Source: Selaginella moellendorffii (Eukaryota > Streptophyta > Lycopodiopsida > Selaginellales > Selaginellaceae). Taken from it: a stretch of DNA of 64,000 nt. Below, piece by piece: positions 53,914 to 63,874 of the stretch. The position numbers and the translations under genes were made by a program. The notes beneath the pieces are model-generated. The model ran no database searches, had not been told where the DNA came from, and saw nothing but the letters and a program-made list of their open reading frames with translations. Where the stretch lies: positions 1,811,185 through 1,875,184 of the forward strand of contig NW_003314277.1 in assembly GCF_000143415.4 (NCBI RefSeq). Direction: 5' to 3'. How positions within the stretch are numbered: position 1 is the first letter of the stretch; each line of letters begins with the position of its first letter.

Positions 53914-56424
53914 TCACCTCACTTCGCCTTCTTCCTCCTCTTCTTCGATCCACCCCCCTGTTCCTGTTCGTGCCAGTTCCTGGACTTGGATCCCCAGCGA
54001 TGGTGCTTTACGTCTGTAGAACCTCACATTAGACTCGGCCAGAACCAATCCTTTTGCTGCCACCAGCTTTTCCGCAACAAGCTCGTCAACCGTGATTTCG
54101 GCGACGGGGGTCCGATTTTTCCAGAAAAACTTCTTCACAGCCCTTTGGAATTCCTCCAGCACGCCTTCGCCAAGAACCGCTCTAACCACGAGTTCGCACA
54201 CTGCTCCCGATAGAGCCCTCGAATCCAGCGTCAGCGGGAATCCAGTGAAGTTCAAAACGCAGGTGCTGGTGCCCGACGTGAAATTCTTGGGCCTATAGAC
54301 TGCTCCCGGCCAAATGTAAGTGGGAGGCCTGTGTAGTGTCAACGGCAGCTCCTTGTGGCAGAATTCTCGCGTGAATCTGATATAAGCGGACATTAGTGCA
54401 TCCGCATCAGCATCCGATTGAAGAAAGACTAGTGCCTTGGGCTCTTGCCCCACCCAGCTTATCCTCGTGATGCAATCTGCCACGCTTTTTTCTGGTTGCA
54501 ACTTCTTCATCCCCTTCCGCAGCAGCATCCTGAGCTTGGTAGGATCATAACGGGAAGTTTCAGTCGGCAAGTTGACGATGAAAAGAGTTTTCTGCGCGTG
54601 AGGCTGGAATGGCCTCAGGACCCGGCCAGCCACAAACAACCTGTCCTTGCTGCTCATCAGAGCGCTCGCAGCCTGCTCTTCGAGTATTGCAAAGCAGCAG
54701 CCCTCCCTGAAAAGCACGTCTCTGAAAGGAGGCTTGCCTTCTTCCAGCACGCTGGTTCTCAAAAGCACCGTCTCCAGGGCCTCGGCCAGTGCACATCTGA
54801 ACTGTCTCTCGGCAACCGTGCAAACTCGACACCCGTCGAATTGCAGCACTTTGTAGATGCTTGATGATGCACCGGTCTTGTACGCCGCACGAGGTCGCTG
54901 GTAACCTTCTGGGCGAAACAACGAGAACTTCAAGTCATCCAAGGAGAACTCTTCTGTAGCCCGGACATAAATTTCCATGAGACGGTTGGCCATATCCTCG
55001 GAAGAGAATATTACCCGCCCTCCATCCGCTGCAGCATCCCACTTCACCTGGAATTTCAGGTCCGCTTCACTTGTATAATTCTTGTGCTTTCGAAAGAGAC
55101 CGACGAGCAGCTTCTTCAACTGTTCAGAGTCGAACGTTTCTTTTTGGAACCCCCCAAGCATGATGGACACTTGGTGAAGGCCCCTCTCAGCCACTTGTCT
55201 TTGCCCAGCCCCAGAAAGTCCTTGCATGTGTTGAACTTGACGGTCAATGTTGGATGTAACACGAGCTAAGGGTCTTGCCTCCGGAACTCTATCTTGCTGT
55301 TTGCCTTGTGCTGCATGTCCTAAATCGAATCGCACGGAACGCTGCTTCTCCGTCGATGGACACTCTCGCACCTTTGTGTTCTTTGTCTTCGCTGGGCTTT
55401 CCTGTTGTTGAACGCTACTCAGCTTAACTGGTTCCTCCCGGTTTTGTTGCTCAAGGTTACTCCCCTTCTGTCTTCCCTGTTGTTCAAGGCTACTCTGCCT
55501 CTGCATCGATGGACAGTCTCGCACCTTTGTGTTCTTTGATCTCAAACCGCCTGGGCTTTCCTGCTGTTGAACGCTACTCAGCTTCTCTGTTTCCTCCCGG
55601 ATTTGTTGTTCAAAGCAGACTCGCTCTTCAAGGTTTCTCGCAGTTCTCTGGCGGCATTGTTGACTTGCTGGCGAGACATCACTCTCCTCGGAAACTTGGA
55701 AAGGCTCTCGCGACAGTGGTAGAGTCCTGACGCCACAGCAGATCACCAAGTTCTGATCGATGTCTGACGTGATGCTTCCATCCAGCTTGCAACTGTAGAA
55801 AAGCTTCTCAACTGCTGCTTTGTCTGTGAATTCGACATACGCTGCCGCTGGCAAAACGTGGACAGAACCCACCACCTTTGATGTCAAGTCCCTGTTCAAG
55901 ACCCCACTAAAGTGGGCTTCTAGCTTGTCCCCGTCCTCCCAACTTGGAGGAAGACCACTGAGGTACACAAACTTTGACGACACCTCCAGAGATCGTACTA
56001 CGTTTACCACGTTGTTTCCATGCCCCTCAAACTGCCTGCTCGCTGTGTAGAGCCTTTCCAGCGCAAACCTTTTCCCGGCGATGGAGAAAGGCGAGCTCGT
56101 CTCGTCGCGACAGACCTGGAAGAGCAGCTCGGCCATGAGCTCCGTGTAGAACACCAGGATGGCCATGTCGCCCTCGACATGCAAACAGTAGAACACCTTC
56201 TCCACAAACTCGTCACAGGGCGGGAAGAACCGGAAGCGCTTGCGAAGAATGTCGTCGGCGAGCTCCTGCAAGGCCTCGGGGCAAGTGTGCTTCTTTGACA
56301 GCGCACGCACCACGAGAGAGTAGGAGCGCTCCTTGATCGCTGGCCCGGGGAAAAAATCTGGTGCTTGAGCTGTCGCCGCCGGCTCGAAAAATCTGGCTGC
56401 TACCGCCTTGGGCAAATCCGGCAT
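53914..56424 (-). CDS. Unknown protein with repeated RRM-like modules (paralogue 1)
   Basis: An intronless frame of 836 residues. No named family is recognised. An N-terminal block (about 30-130: ERSYSLVVRALSKKHTCPE.., FFPPCDEFVEKVFYCLHVEGD) is followed by an RRM-like alpha/beta segment (about 150-245: SSKFVYLSGLPPSWEDGDKL.., AAAYVEFTDKAAVEKLF). A Gln/Ser/Lys-rich linker (about 250-415) holds a duplicated KLSSVQQQESP..KNTKVR unit. Two homologous modules of about 190-200 residues (about 418-610 and 612-815) follow. Each ends its first half with an RP-x-Y-x-x-P-x-A-x-Y motif and its second half with a VLEEG/VLEEF..F..L/F pattern. The C-terminus is TGGWIEEEEEEGE. It lies tandem with its paralogue at 57090-59525 and ends 120 bp from the PF16 stop. 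RNA binding is a guess from the fold pattern only. Confidence 0.85.
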   Translation of the reverse strand: MPDLPKAVAARFFEPAATAQAPDFFPGPAIKERSYSLVVRALSKKHTCPEALQELADDILRKRFRFFPPCDEFVEKVFYCLHVEGDMAILVFYTELMAELLFQVCRDETSSPFSIAGKRFALERLYTASRQFEGHGNNVVNVVRSLEVSSKFVYLSGLPPSWEDGDKLEAHFSGVLNRDLTSKVVGSVHVLPAAAYVEFTDKAAVEKLFYSCKLDGSITSDIDQNLVICCGVRTLPLSREPFQVSEESDVSPASQQCRQRTARNLEERVCFEQQIREETEKLSSVQQQESPGGLRSKNTKVRDCPSMQRQSSLEQQGRQKGSNLEQQNREEPVKLSSVQQQESPAKTKNTKVRECPSTEKQRSVRFDLGHAAQGKQQDRVPEARPLARVTSNIDRQVQHMQGLSGAGQRQVAERGLHQVSIMLGGFQKETFDSEQLKKLLVGLFRKHKNYTSEADLKFQVKWDAAADGGRVIFSSEDMANRLMEIYVRATEEFSLDDLKFSLFRPEGYQRPRAAYKTGASSSIYKVLQFDGCRVCTVAERQFRCALAEALETVLLRTSVLEEGKPPFRDVLFREGCCFAILEEQAASALMSSKDRLFVAGRVLRPFQPHAQKTLFIVNLPTETSRYDPTKLRMLLRKGMKKLQPEKSVADCITRISWVGQEPKALVFLQSDADADALMSAYIRFTREFCHKELPLTLHRPPTYIWPGAVYRPKNFTSGTSTCVLNFTGFPLTLDSRALSGAVCELVVRAVLGEGVLEEFQRAVKKFFWKNRTPVAEITVDELVAEKLVAAKGLVLAESNVRFYRRKAPSLGIQVQELARTGTGGWIEEEEEEGEVR

Positions 56425-57089
56425 CGCCGCTGGCGGGCCTGCGCTTAGAAATCTGTGAATCTTTCGGAATCAGCGCCGGCTTTCCAAGCGTTTGGTTCTA
56501 GCTAGGAACTGGTAGACCAAGTTACCTTGACGATCGGAAATATTTCGCCCTCTCCCCGGATTACGACGATCGCGCAAGCACTGCCGCCGGGCGCCGATGT
56601 CCATCCGCCGCTCCAAGAACTGCCACTCCCCGATCGCGATCGTGAGAGAAAGAACGCAAGAACGCCGATTCCCGGCGGGGATTTTCACCTGGAGCCCCGG
56701 CGCTGCTGATCCGCCGGGCCTGGAATCGGCGCTCGCGGCGGACGCTAGGCGGCAGCGGCGGCATTCTTGGACGGGAAGAAGAAACCTCCGCCATTCGGTT
56801 GTCGCTGGCGCGGCGCGTCCGTGGTACCTAGCGGCATTTCAATGTAAAACTAACAAACACGCAAAATGGGAAGCCCTCACAGCTATACCGTGCCATCTTT
56901 CTCCATAGCATAGCAGGGAAGGAATCTTGGTGATGCAGACATCTACGGCAACGGCATATACCCCTTCGTTTTAGACAGAATATCCTATCTTGACATACTC
57001 CGGGCACGGAATATCCTTAGACCTAATAGCATATTCTTTCCCTTTTCAAGCAGCAGAATATCCCCTCCGTTTGGGTAGAATATTCGCTC
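56425..57089. other. Spacer between the tandem paralogues
   Basis: The 5' region of paralogue 1 and the 3' flank of paralogue 2. It contains an AATAT-motif cluster (about 56975-57090: GAATATCC, CATATTC, GAATATTC). Short frames occur but none is convincing. Confidence 0.5.
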
Positions 57090-59525
57090 TCATTTTTCTT
57101 CCTCTTCGATCCAGCCTCCAGTTCTACGAGGAGATCCTTCTTCTCCTTCGCGAAAAACCGTGGCGTCATAGAACGAAATGTGGTGCCCGGCCAGCGTCAA
57201 TCCTTTGACATCCACCAGCTTGGCGGCGACGTCCTCCTCCACGATCAAGCTCGCAAGTTCGCTCCCCTTCTGCCAGTAGAACCGCTTGAAAGGCCTCTCG
57301 CCCTGCTCCAGGATGCCATGCTTCGCCAGCGCCATCTCCAGCAGCTCGTTCACGGCCCCCATGAGTGGGATGGGATCCAGCCCCGGGAAAATCCCCGCGA
57401 CGTGAACTTGCCACAGCTCTGGTTGCTGATGATCATCGCCCCAGCCCGGCGGAAGATCTAGATCGATCTTCCTGTCCCTCTTCCTGTAAGTTGCTCCAGG
57501 CCGGACGTAGCGCTCGTGGCGGAAGATCACCAGCGGCATGTCCCACACGCAGAAGTCGAGCGTGAAGTTGACGTAGGCGCTCATGAGCGCGTCCGCGGCG
57601 GCCTCGCTGCGCAGTGTCACCCTGGCCACGCTGCGACCTGACCACTCGATCCGCTCGATGGTGCTGCGGTGGTCGACGCTCATCTTCGCCAGCCCCGACG
57701 CGAGCAGCTGTCCGAGCTTGTCGAGAGTGTTGCCGACGGCCTCCGGGAGCTCGGCCACGAACAAAGTCACCTGGACTTTGGAAGTGTAGATGGAGAGAGG
57801 CCGGCGAGCCACTGTCAAGCCGACGCAGGCTGAGACGAGAGCGTTGGCCACCACCTCGTCCAGTACCGCCACAGCCTTGGTCTCGAAGTTCGTGAAGCTC
57901 TTGAAGAGAGGTTTGCCTTTCTCCACCACCCCGTGTTTCAGGAGCATCCTCTCCACGGCCTCCACGAGAGCTCCTTTGAGTTGCTCGCGGTGCAAGTGAA
58001 CGCCTAGCCCGTCGAAGGTGACGGCTTTGCCATCGGTTGACAGGTTGCCTTCTCTGTAAATCGCGCCTGGTCGATGGTAGCCTTCCGGTCGAGACAACCA
58101 GAACCTCGAGCTGTTCAAGTAAAACTCTTCCGGGAACTGCATGTAGTTGTCCAGAAGGCGATCCACGGTGTTCTCGGAAGAAAAAGCGACTACCGCCTCT
58201 TTCGGAGATCTCCACGAAACCTCCGGTTCTGCATCGCTGTGGAGCTGGAACTTTCGAAGCATGCTCGAGAAATGGTATGCCACTCGCTCCGAGTCGAACT
58301 TCTCCCTGGTAAGTCCTCCGATCACTAGCCCGCATTGCCTGAGCCTGAATTCTCGTCTCTGTCTTTGCATTTCTGGCGGAACTGCTTCTTCCCACACGAC
58401 CCGGCAGCCCCTCTGCGTTGGCGGCTCCCAAACTACTTGACGGCAGCTCGGACCTGTCGCTCGGGGAGATGGAGTTCCGCATTCCATCGAGTCATCGATG
58501 TGCACGTTTCGGATAATCTCCTCGGGCGACCGCAAAGCTTCGCCTTGCTGCTCAACTTGAGGAGTTGACGTCCTTGCCGCTGGAGCTCCTACCTTGTCAA
58601 CTTGTTTTTCCAGATCCTTGAGTTGCACTGTCACCTTTTCTCTAGTTGAGCTTGCAACTTCACGCCGCTTCCCCGCCGGAGTGCTCGTCATTGTCTCCGT
58701 AGCGCAAGAATCCTCCAAAGTTTTCCTCTTCTCTTCGAAAACAACCTCTTGCTCTTCTGCTGATGCGTCACTCGACTGGCTCCTCCGACCTGGGACCACT
58801 CTCCACAGCGGCAAAATCTTCCCGGAGCAAATCACAACCTCCTGGCCAATGTCCGTCACGATCCTCGCGTCTTGCTCGCACCGAAAGAAGAGCCTGTCAA
58901 TGGCTGCCTTGGACGTACACTCGAGATACGCGGCCCCTGGAAAGACCCGGACCGATGTCACAACTTTGAATGGAAAGTCGCTCTCCAAGAACCCATTGAA
59001 GTATCTTTCGAGCTTGTCCGCGTCCTCCCATTTCCGTGGAACTCCGGCTAGAAAAACGAACTTGGACGCTGGGACTGGCCCTGCCGCTGCTGCTTCCGCC
59101 AGGAAATTCTCGATCATTCGGCACTGCTCGCCTGACCGATCGTAGATCCTCTCCAGCGAGAACCTCTTGCCGGCGATGGAGAAAGGCGAGATCGTCTCAT
59201 CGCAGCACGCGAAGAAGAGAAGCTCCGCCATGAGCTCCGAGGAGAACACCAGGATGCCCATGTCTCCATCGACATGCAAGCAGTAGAAAACCTTCTCCAC
59301 GAATTCGTCACAGGGCGGGAAGAATCGAAAGCTCTCCCGGAGAATGCCGTCGGCGAGCCGCTGCAAATCTTCGGGGCAAGTGTCCTTCTTGGAGATCCCG
59401 CGCACGATGAGAGAGTAAGATCGCTCCTCCTCTCGAAATATCGGCGCTCCCTCTGCCAAAGCATCCGGCTCGCGAGGATGTGTGCCCGCCGCAAGCCTCT
59501 CCAGCCTCTTCTGGAATGCGAGCAT
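57090..59525 (-). CDS. Unknown protein with repeated RRM-like modules (paralogue 2)
   Basis: An intronless frame of 811 residues. The start is placed at ATG 59525 (MLAFQKRLERLAAG); the longer frame begins only with TTG. It parallels paralogue 1 throughout. The N-terminal block has RSYSLIVRGISKKDTCPEDL and FFPPCDEFVEKVFYCLHVDGD; an RRM-like segment has KFVFLAGVPRKWEDADKLER. A charged linker follows, then two modules (about 393-585 and 590-800) with FDSERV, SRPEGYHRPGAIYREGN, GVVEKGKPLFKSF and HERYVRPGATYRK, GILEQGERPFKRF. The C-terminus is TGGWIEEEEK. The two copies share domain order but are clearly diverged, and the linker is poorly alignable. The function is unknown. Confidence 0.85.
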   Translation of the reverse strand: MLAFQKRLERLAAGTHPREPDALAEGAPIFREEERSYSLIVRGISKKDTCPEDLQRLADGILRESFRFFPPCDEFVEKVFYCLHVDGDMGILVFSSELMAELLFFACCDETISPFSIAGKRFSLERIYDRSGEQCRMIENFLAEAAAAGPVPASKFVFLAGVPRKWEDADKLERYFNGFLESDFPFKVVTSVRVFPGAAYLECTSKAAIDRLFFRCEQDARIVTDIGQEVVICSGKILPLWRVVPGRRSQSSDASAEEQEVVFEEKRKTLEDSCATETMTSTPAGKRREVASSTREKVTVQLKDLEKQVDKVGAPAARTSTPQVEQQGEALRSPEEIIRNVHIDDSMECGTPSPRATGPSCRQVVWEPPTQRGCRVVWEEAVPPEMQRQRREFRLRQCGLVIGGLTREKFDSERVAYHFSSMLRKFQLHSDAEPEVSWRSPKEAVVAFSSENTVDRLLDNYMQFPEEFYLNSSRFWLSRPEGYHRPGAIYREGNLSTDGKAVTFDGLGVHLHREQLKGALVEAVERMLLKHGVVEKGKPLFKSFTNFETKAVAVLDEVVANALVSACVGLTVARRPLSIYTSKVQVTLFVAELPEAVGNTLDKLGQLLASGLAKMSVDHRSTIERIEWSGRSVARVTLRSEAAADALMSAYVNFTLDFCVWDMPLVIFRHERYVRPGATYRKRDRKIDLDLPPGWGDDHQQPELWQVHVAGIFPGLDPIPLMGAVNELLEMALAKHGILEQGERPFKRFYWQKGSELASLIVEEDVAAKLVDVKGLTLAGHHISFYDATVFREGEEGSPRRTGGWIEEEEK

Positions 59526-60492
59526 GAAAATCTGTTCCTCGATACCTCGATCGCGCAAGAACTACCTCGATCCCCTCGATCGCGCGATCGCAGTGGATTC
59601 TCGAAGATTTTCGTCGCCGCGAGCAAACATTCCAAGATACCTCTCTTTCCCGCACGCGAGCCCGGACAATCGGGATCGCGAGTATTGTAAAATCATCCAA
59701 AAAGACCTAAAGCCTGCCCTCCTTAAAAACTCGCACAGCCATTTGTCCATAGCTCTCCTAATGACTAGCACGCTTCACAGCAGGCATATTCCAAGAACAT
59801 AACGTCCCACAGCCAGAATATAACACGAGCCGGAATATATCACGAGACAGAATATACGAAGAATCAAAATATACCAACCACGGTATTAGTGTTCCTATTA
59901 ATCAAACCATAGTTTTGTTTTACATAAGCAGCCCGCTCGCTTCAACAGCTCTTTTTTTTTCTCGTGTTTGTTCTTCACGACGCCTTTCTGCGTGAAACCA
60001 ATCAACCTGTATACACGAAAACCGCATTAGCTCCAAATGCTCTCTCTCACCTACACATTTTTTACACATGAGAGTATCACCCTGAAAAACCTGCACGCTT
60101 CAAGAAAACTTTGGAGACGAGGAAAAAAGAAAACGAGGAAGACCAGAAAAAAAAGGATACCTGAGAGACAAGCAGCAGCTATAAAAAAAAATCCTGTTAT
60201 GTTAGTATCAACCTGGAGAGAATGCAAAGGCAAGCAGCCATGCAGGGACCAAGTAGAAGAAAGCAAAAAAAAGGCCTGCTCGGGAATGGAAAAAGCCCGG
60301 AAGAACAAAGAAAAAACCGGGAGAGAGGGAAGAACAGGCAAGACCAAGCAAGCAAAAAATCCAAAAGTTTTGCACATCAAGGTGGTGCCCTGCACACCTG
60401 CACAGAGTGGAGATCTGTGAGCTATGTTTGATGCCACCTGCATGAAGGAAAGCAAGGATTTTCAAGAGAAACCAACCAGAGAGCGTTGCGAT
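59526..60492. other. Intergenic region, paralogue 2 promoter and U2AF35 3' flank
   Basis: It contains repeated GATCGCGAT-type palindromes (about 59545-59600) and an AATAT-motif cluster (about 59785-59880). The 60037-60455 stretch is A/G-rich on the plus strand with a 127-codon Lys-rich frame, judged non-coding. It probably includes the U2AF35 3' UTR. Confidence 0.5.
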
Positions 60493-61647
60493 TCACTCGG
60501 CGCCGTATGGAAGCTGGTTTCCATTCGCTTCGCCGCCACCGCCGCCTCCGCCGTGCTCCTCTCGCTCCCTGTTCCATTGCTCGATCCTGGCTCGCCTCTC
60601 CACGCTGCCTTCCCGGCCGCCGCGCGATCGAGGACTGCGGCTGCGGCTGCCATCTCGCCTCCGCGGTCGATCGTACCTGCTGTGATGATCGTAGTTACCT
60701 CCTCGATCATCGTACCTCCGTCGTCGATCGTCGTAGTGGCGACGGTCGTCTTGCCTGCGAGGACTCATGCTGCGGCTTCTGCTGCGTCCTCCTCGTCTTC
60801 TGTAGCCTCCAAACAGCCGCCTCCGTAACTCTCTGCAGCAGAGACAATGTCACAAGAACAGGAGTCAGAAAATAAAAAACAGTTTTTGGATGACCAGACC
60901 TTCCAATGCGTCGCAAGTGCATGAAGTTGCAGTAGCCTCCACGGTTACAAGTGTTTTCTTCGTACTGACGACATGTAGCTTCTCGAAAATCGGTCACAGG
61001 CGAAAAATCAACGATGATGGGTCGACCTGCAAAGAAAAACATTTTTGAAAAAACAGGAGAGAAGAGGAACACGCAAACCTGCATAGAAACGTCCTGATAG
61101 TGCCTTCAGAGCCGCAGCAGCTTCTTCCTCCTCCCTAAATTGCACATACACATTTCCAACCTGAAAGGAAGCAACGAAGAAAACAACGAACAAAAACAAA
61201 AAACAAAAAAACAAAGCATCAGAATAAAAATGAGAAACACAAGGCTTACCATATGGTCTGCAAGATTGTCGCACACATTGAGGCTTTCAATCTCCCCATA
61301 CTTGCTGAGCTCCTCAAACATATCCTCGTAAAAGTCCTGCCAAGCAAACAAAAACGAAAAAAGAAAAAATTGAGACCCACAAAGCAAATCTCAAGAAACC
61401 ACTCCAGTACCTCAAAATGCTCCTGGATTTTCTTCTGATCCATCGTCTGCCCATTCAGATCCATCCCCGGCGTCGCCATATCCGGCCTCTGGTACATATT
61501 CGAGAGCAGCAGCGTGGGGCTGATTGTGGGCTTGTTGTGGAGCCTGGAGCAGCGGTCGCCATGGCGGCAAGCACCGATCTTGAAATAGAAGGGGCAGTTA
61601 ACGCGATCCTTCTCTGTGCCGAAGATGGAGGCGAGATGCTCCGCCAT
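60493..61647 (-). CDS. U2AF35: U2AF small subunit (U2AF35), splicing factor
   Basis: Five exons (61411-61647, 61250-61336, 61079-61160, 60900-61026, 60493-60832) join in frame to 290 residues. The start [20 protein letters not shown] is diagnostic. Zinc finger 1 is C-x8-C-x5-C-x3-H ([13 protein letters not shown]..), followed by [16 protein letters not shown]2AF-homology RRM has [19 protein letters not shown] and [21 protein letters not shown]. Zinc finger 2 is C-x7-C-x5-C-x3-H ([19 protein letters not shown]). A C-terminal RS/RD-rich and Gly-rich tail ends the protein. With U2AF65 the protein recognises the 3' splice-site AG during spliceosome assembly. Family length is typical. Confidence 0.97.
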
Positions 61648-61815
61648 CGCCGAGAGCTGCGTAAACCCTAGAACAACCCTCCCAACGCGTTTGACCTAGA
61701 GGACGCCACCGCCACACGATCCAGCCACAGTACTGGATCACGGGCGCGACGTCACCGCGCGGGGGAATATACCGTTACCGCCCATTAGAATATTCTATGT
61801 TACAAAGCGTACACC

Positions 61816-63500
61816 TCATCCTGTGGTGTTGAATGTGAATTCCTCGTTCGTCGTGAGTTTGTCGCCCTTGTTCTTCCCAAGTGATGGGACATCGTCCTGG
61901 AAGTTGAAGCTCCTGGTGGAAGAAGTTCTCTCCACTGCGAGATCGTCAGAGATTGCGAGCTCCAAGCTTCCATCGATCTTCTCTCCACTGCCGAACGAAT
62001 CCATCTTTCCATCGCTCTCGCTCGAGAGCGAGTACCTGGAGCTCGTCACGCTCACCATCTGTCCCTCCGGCGAGCTCGAGGATCGGTCCAGGTTCTCGGC
62101 GGGACGAGGGCGATCGCGAGCGCGAGGGCGAGATGGCGACGCTGGCTTCACGTTTGTCCCGCCGGTCCAGACCATGAAGTAGAAGTCGATCGGCTCGCGA
62201 GCTTGCCTGTGAGATGAGATCTTCTCACTGATGGAATGAGCGTTGAAGCACCGGATGGCTCCCGAGGCCGAGACGAACCACGGCGTCACCTTCTCGCCAG
62301 CAACGCGGGAGACGACCAAGAGCTTGTTTGCTGAGCATGCCGCGTCGTAGATCTTTCGTAGCCCCGCTCGATCGGCCGCTGTTCCTATGTCTACCGATGA
62401 AACATAGCAAAATCCCTGCGAGAAAAAGTTCAACTTTAGCGCAGTTGGAGATCACTTCTACGCACCTCTTCTGTGCAAGTGATATTGACACCGAGCCGAG
62501 CTTCGTCATCGGTGGGCTGGAGTGTGATCGCGATCTCTCCTTCCGGTGGAGAGTACCAAAGCCTGATTGCCCGAGTTACATTAATTTCGGTACCTTCTAG
62601 TTCATGCAATGGATACATTCCCGAGTTTACCATCCCCAGAGGGTCCTCGGGATTGCTCGATCCAAAGTATTTCGACGTTGAGGACTGATACCAGAGATCA
62701 GCTTTGAAACGATAGAGAAAAAAGGAGAAGGAACTGGCATACCTGTAGAAACATTGGCTCGCTCTGGATATTCACAAAGATCACTGGAACGCCGGAGCTC
62801 TGCGAAGCCGACAGCCACGCCATTGCTCTAGCTGTAGTGTTCTCGAGATCGCCATCGCCACCCTCGTTGGCGCGTTGGAACGGCATCAAAATGAGCGAGA
62901 AAACCATGGCAGAATTGGGCGATGGGAGGAACTGGTGCATTTTGGATTGCCATGGATAGGAGATGAGCCGGTCCTTTATGGAGACTTGCTGGGAGACGCA
63001 GGGCCTCTTGAGCTTTTCCATAAGCCTTCTAGTCTGGTCTGCAAAACTAAGTAAAGTTCCATCAAATCACACTGTTCTAGGCAGTCGAGCAAGAAAAAAA
63101 TCCAAGTAGTACCTTGCAGAGCCACGCATTCTTCCTCGGTAGAGTCCATGAGCAGTGCGACGTAGTTCTTCTGGACGGGATCCGCAAACAAGTAGAGCTT
63201 CTTGCGCATCATCGCTTCCTCCGAGACAACACACACGCTCAAATCGACCTTAGTACCTCTTCGCTTCACTCTCGCCAGTGCCGTCTCGTTCGCCTTGTGG
63301 ATCTTCCGGAGCTCGCGCTGCAAGCCATACTTCCCGTCCTTGAAAGGCGCGCTGGCAAAGACATTGACCTCTTGCTTCACCGCCGTGATCTGCTCGATTA
63401 CATCCCCGGGCAGCAATCGGCCCTCGCTCCAATCCTCGGCGCCGCAGCCAGTGATGGATTTCACGGCCACCAGCGCCTGCCTCTCCGTCGGCCCTCCCAT
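61816..63500 (-). CDS. Unknown plant protein, 500 residues, four exons
   Basis: Four exons (63113-63500, 62743-63038, 62466-62684, 61816-62415) join in frame to 500 residues. I do not recognise the family. The start is MGGPTERQALVAVKSITGCG. Residues 1-130 look like a compact alpha/beta region (VNVFASAPFKDGKYGLQREL, KLYLFADPVQKNYVALLMDS). The middle has SLILMPFQRANEGGD and IRLWYSPPEGEIAITLQP. A segment beginning GFCYVSSVDIGTAADRAGL resembles a PDZ-like turn-and-helix and ends IDFYFMVWTGG. The C-terminal 110 residues are Ser/Arg/Glu-rich and probably disordered. No signal peptide or membrane segment is seen, so a soluble cytosolic or nuclear protein is likely. It is divergent from the BRAP-like gene, 374 bp away. 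Confidence 0.82.
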
Positions 63501-63874
63501 GGAGAATCAAGATCGAGCAAAATGCTCATCCATCCAGCCTCCAAGCTCCGCGGTAGAAAATTCCCGAATTCCTGCGAGACGAAGTAGCCTGGAAATCAGC
63601 GCACAGGGATCGAGAAGAGGATTCCCCTGGCCCTGTTCGCCGCCATAGCCGTGCCGCACTGCCGGGCAGAGACGCGTTTGAAAAGTACTAGCACTAAGGT
63701 TTGGGCCCAAGATACTTTTCTTTAAATCCGGTTTAGGGTTCGAATTCTTTGACGAGCACTTGGGGGCTTTGCCAGGATTTCTAGGGTTCTTGGGAGCTCG
63801 CGCGCGAATCAAATATTTCCAGGGCTTGTGCTAGCGCCTTGATTTCCAGGGCTCTTGGCGCGCCGATCGCCACA
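63501..63874. promoter_or_regulatory. Divergent spacer before the BRAP-like gene
   Basis: A 374-bp gap between two divergent starts. It contains GGTTTAGGGTTCG (63731) and CTAGGGTTCTTGGG (63781), telobox-like motifs 90-150 bp before the plus-strand start. Confidence 0.5.

Noticed and set aside
57433-58482. A 349-codon minus-strand frame rich in Arg/Ser/Gly
   Set aside because: It is an alternative frame of paralogue 2, which is conserved with its neighbour in the other frame.
60037-60420. A Lys-rich plus-strand frame of 127 codons
   Set aside because: It is driven by A/G-rich composition downstream of U2AF35. There is no domain, splice or conservation evidence.
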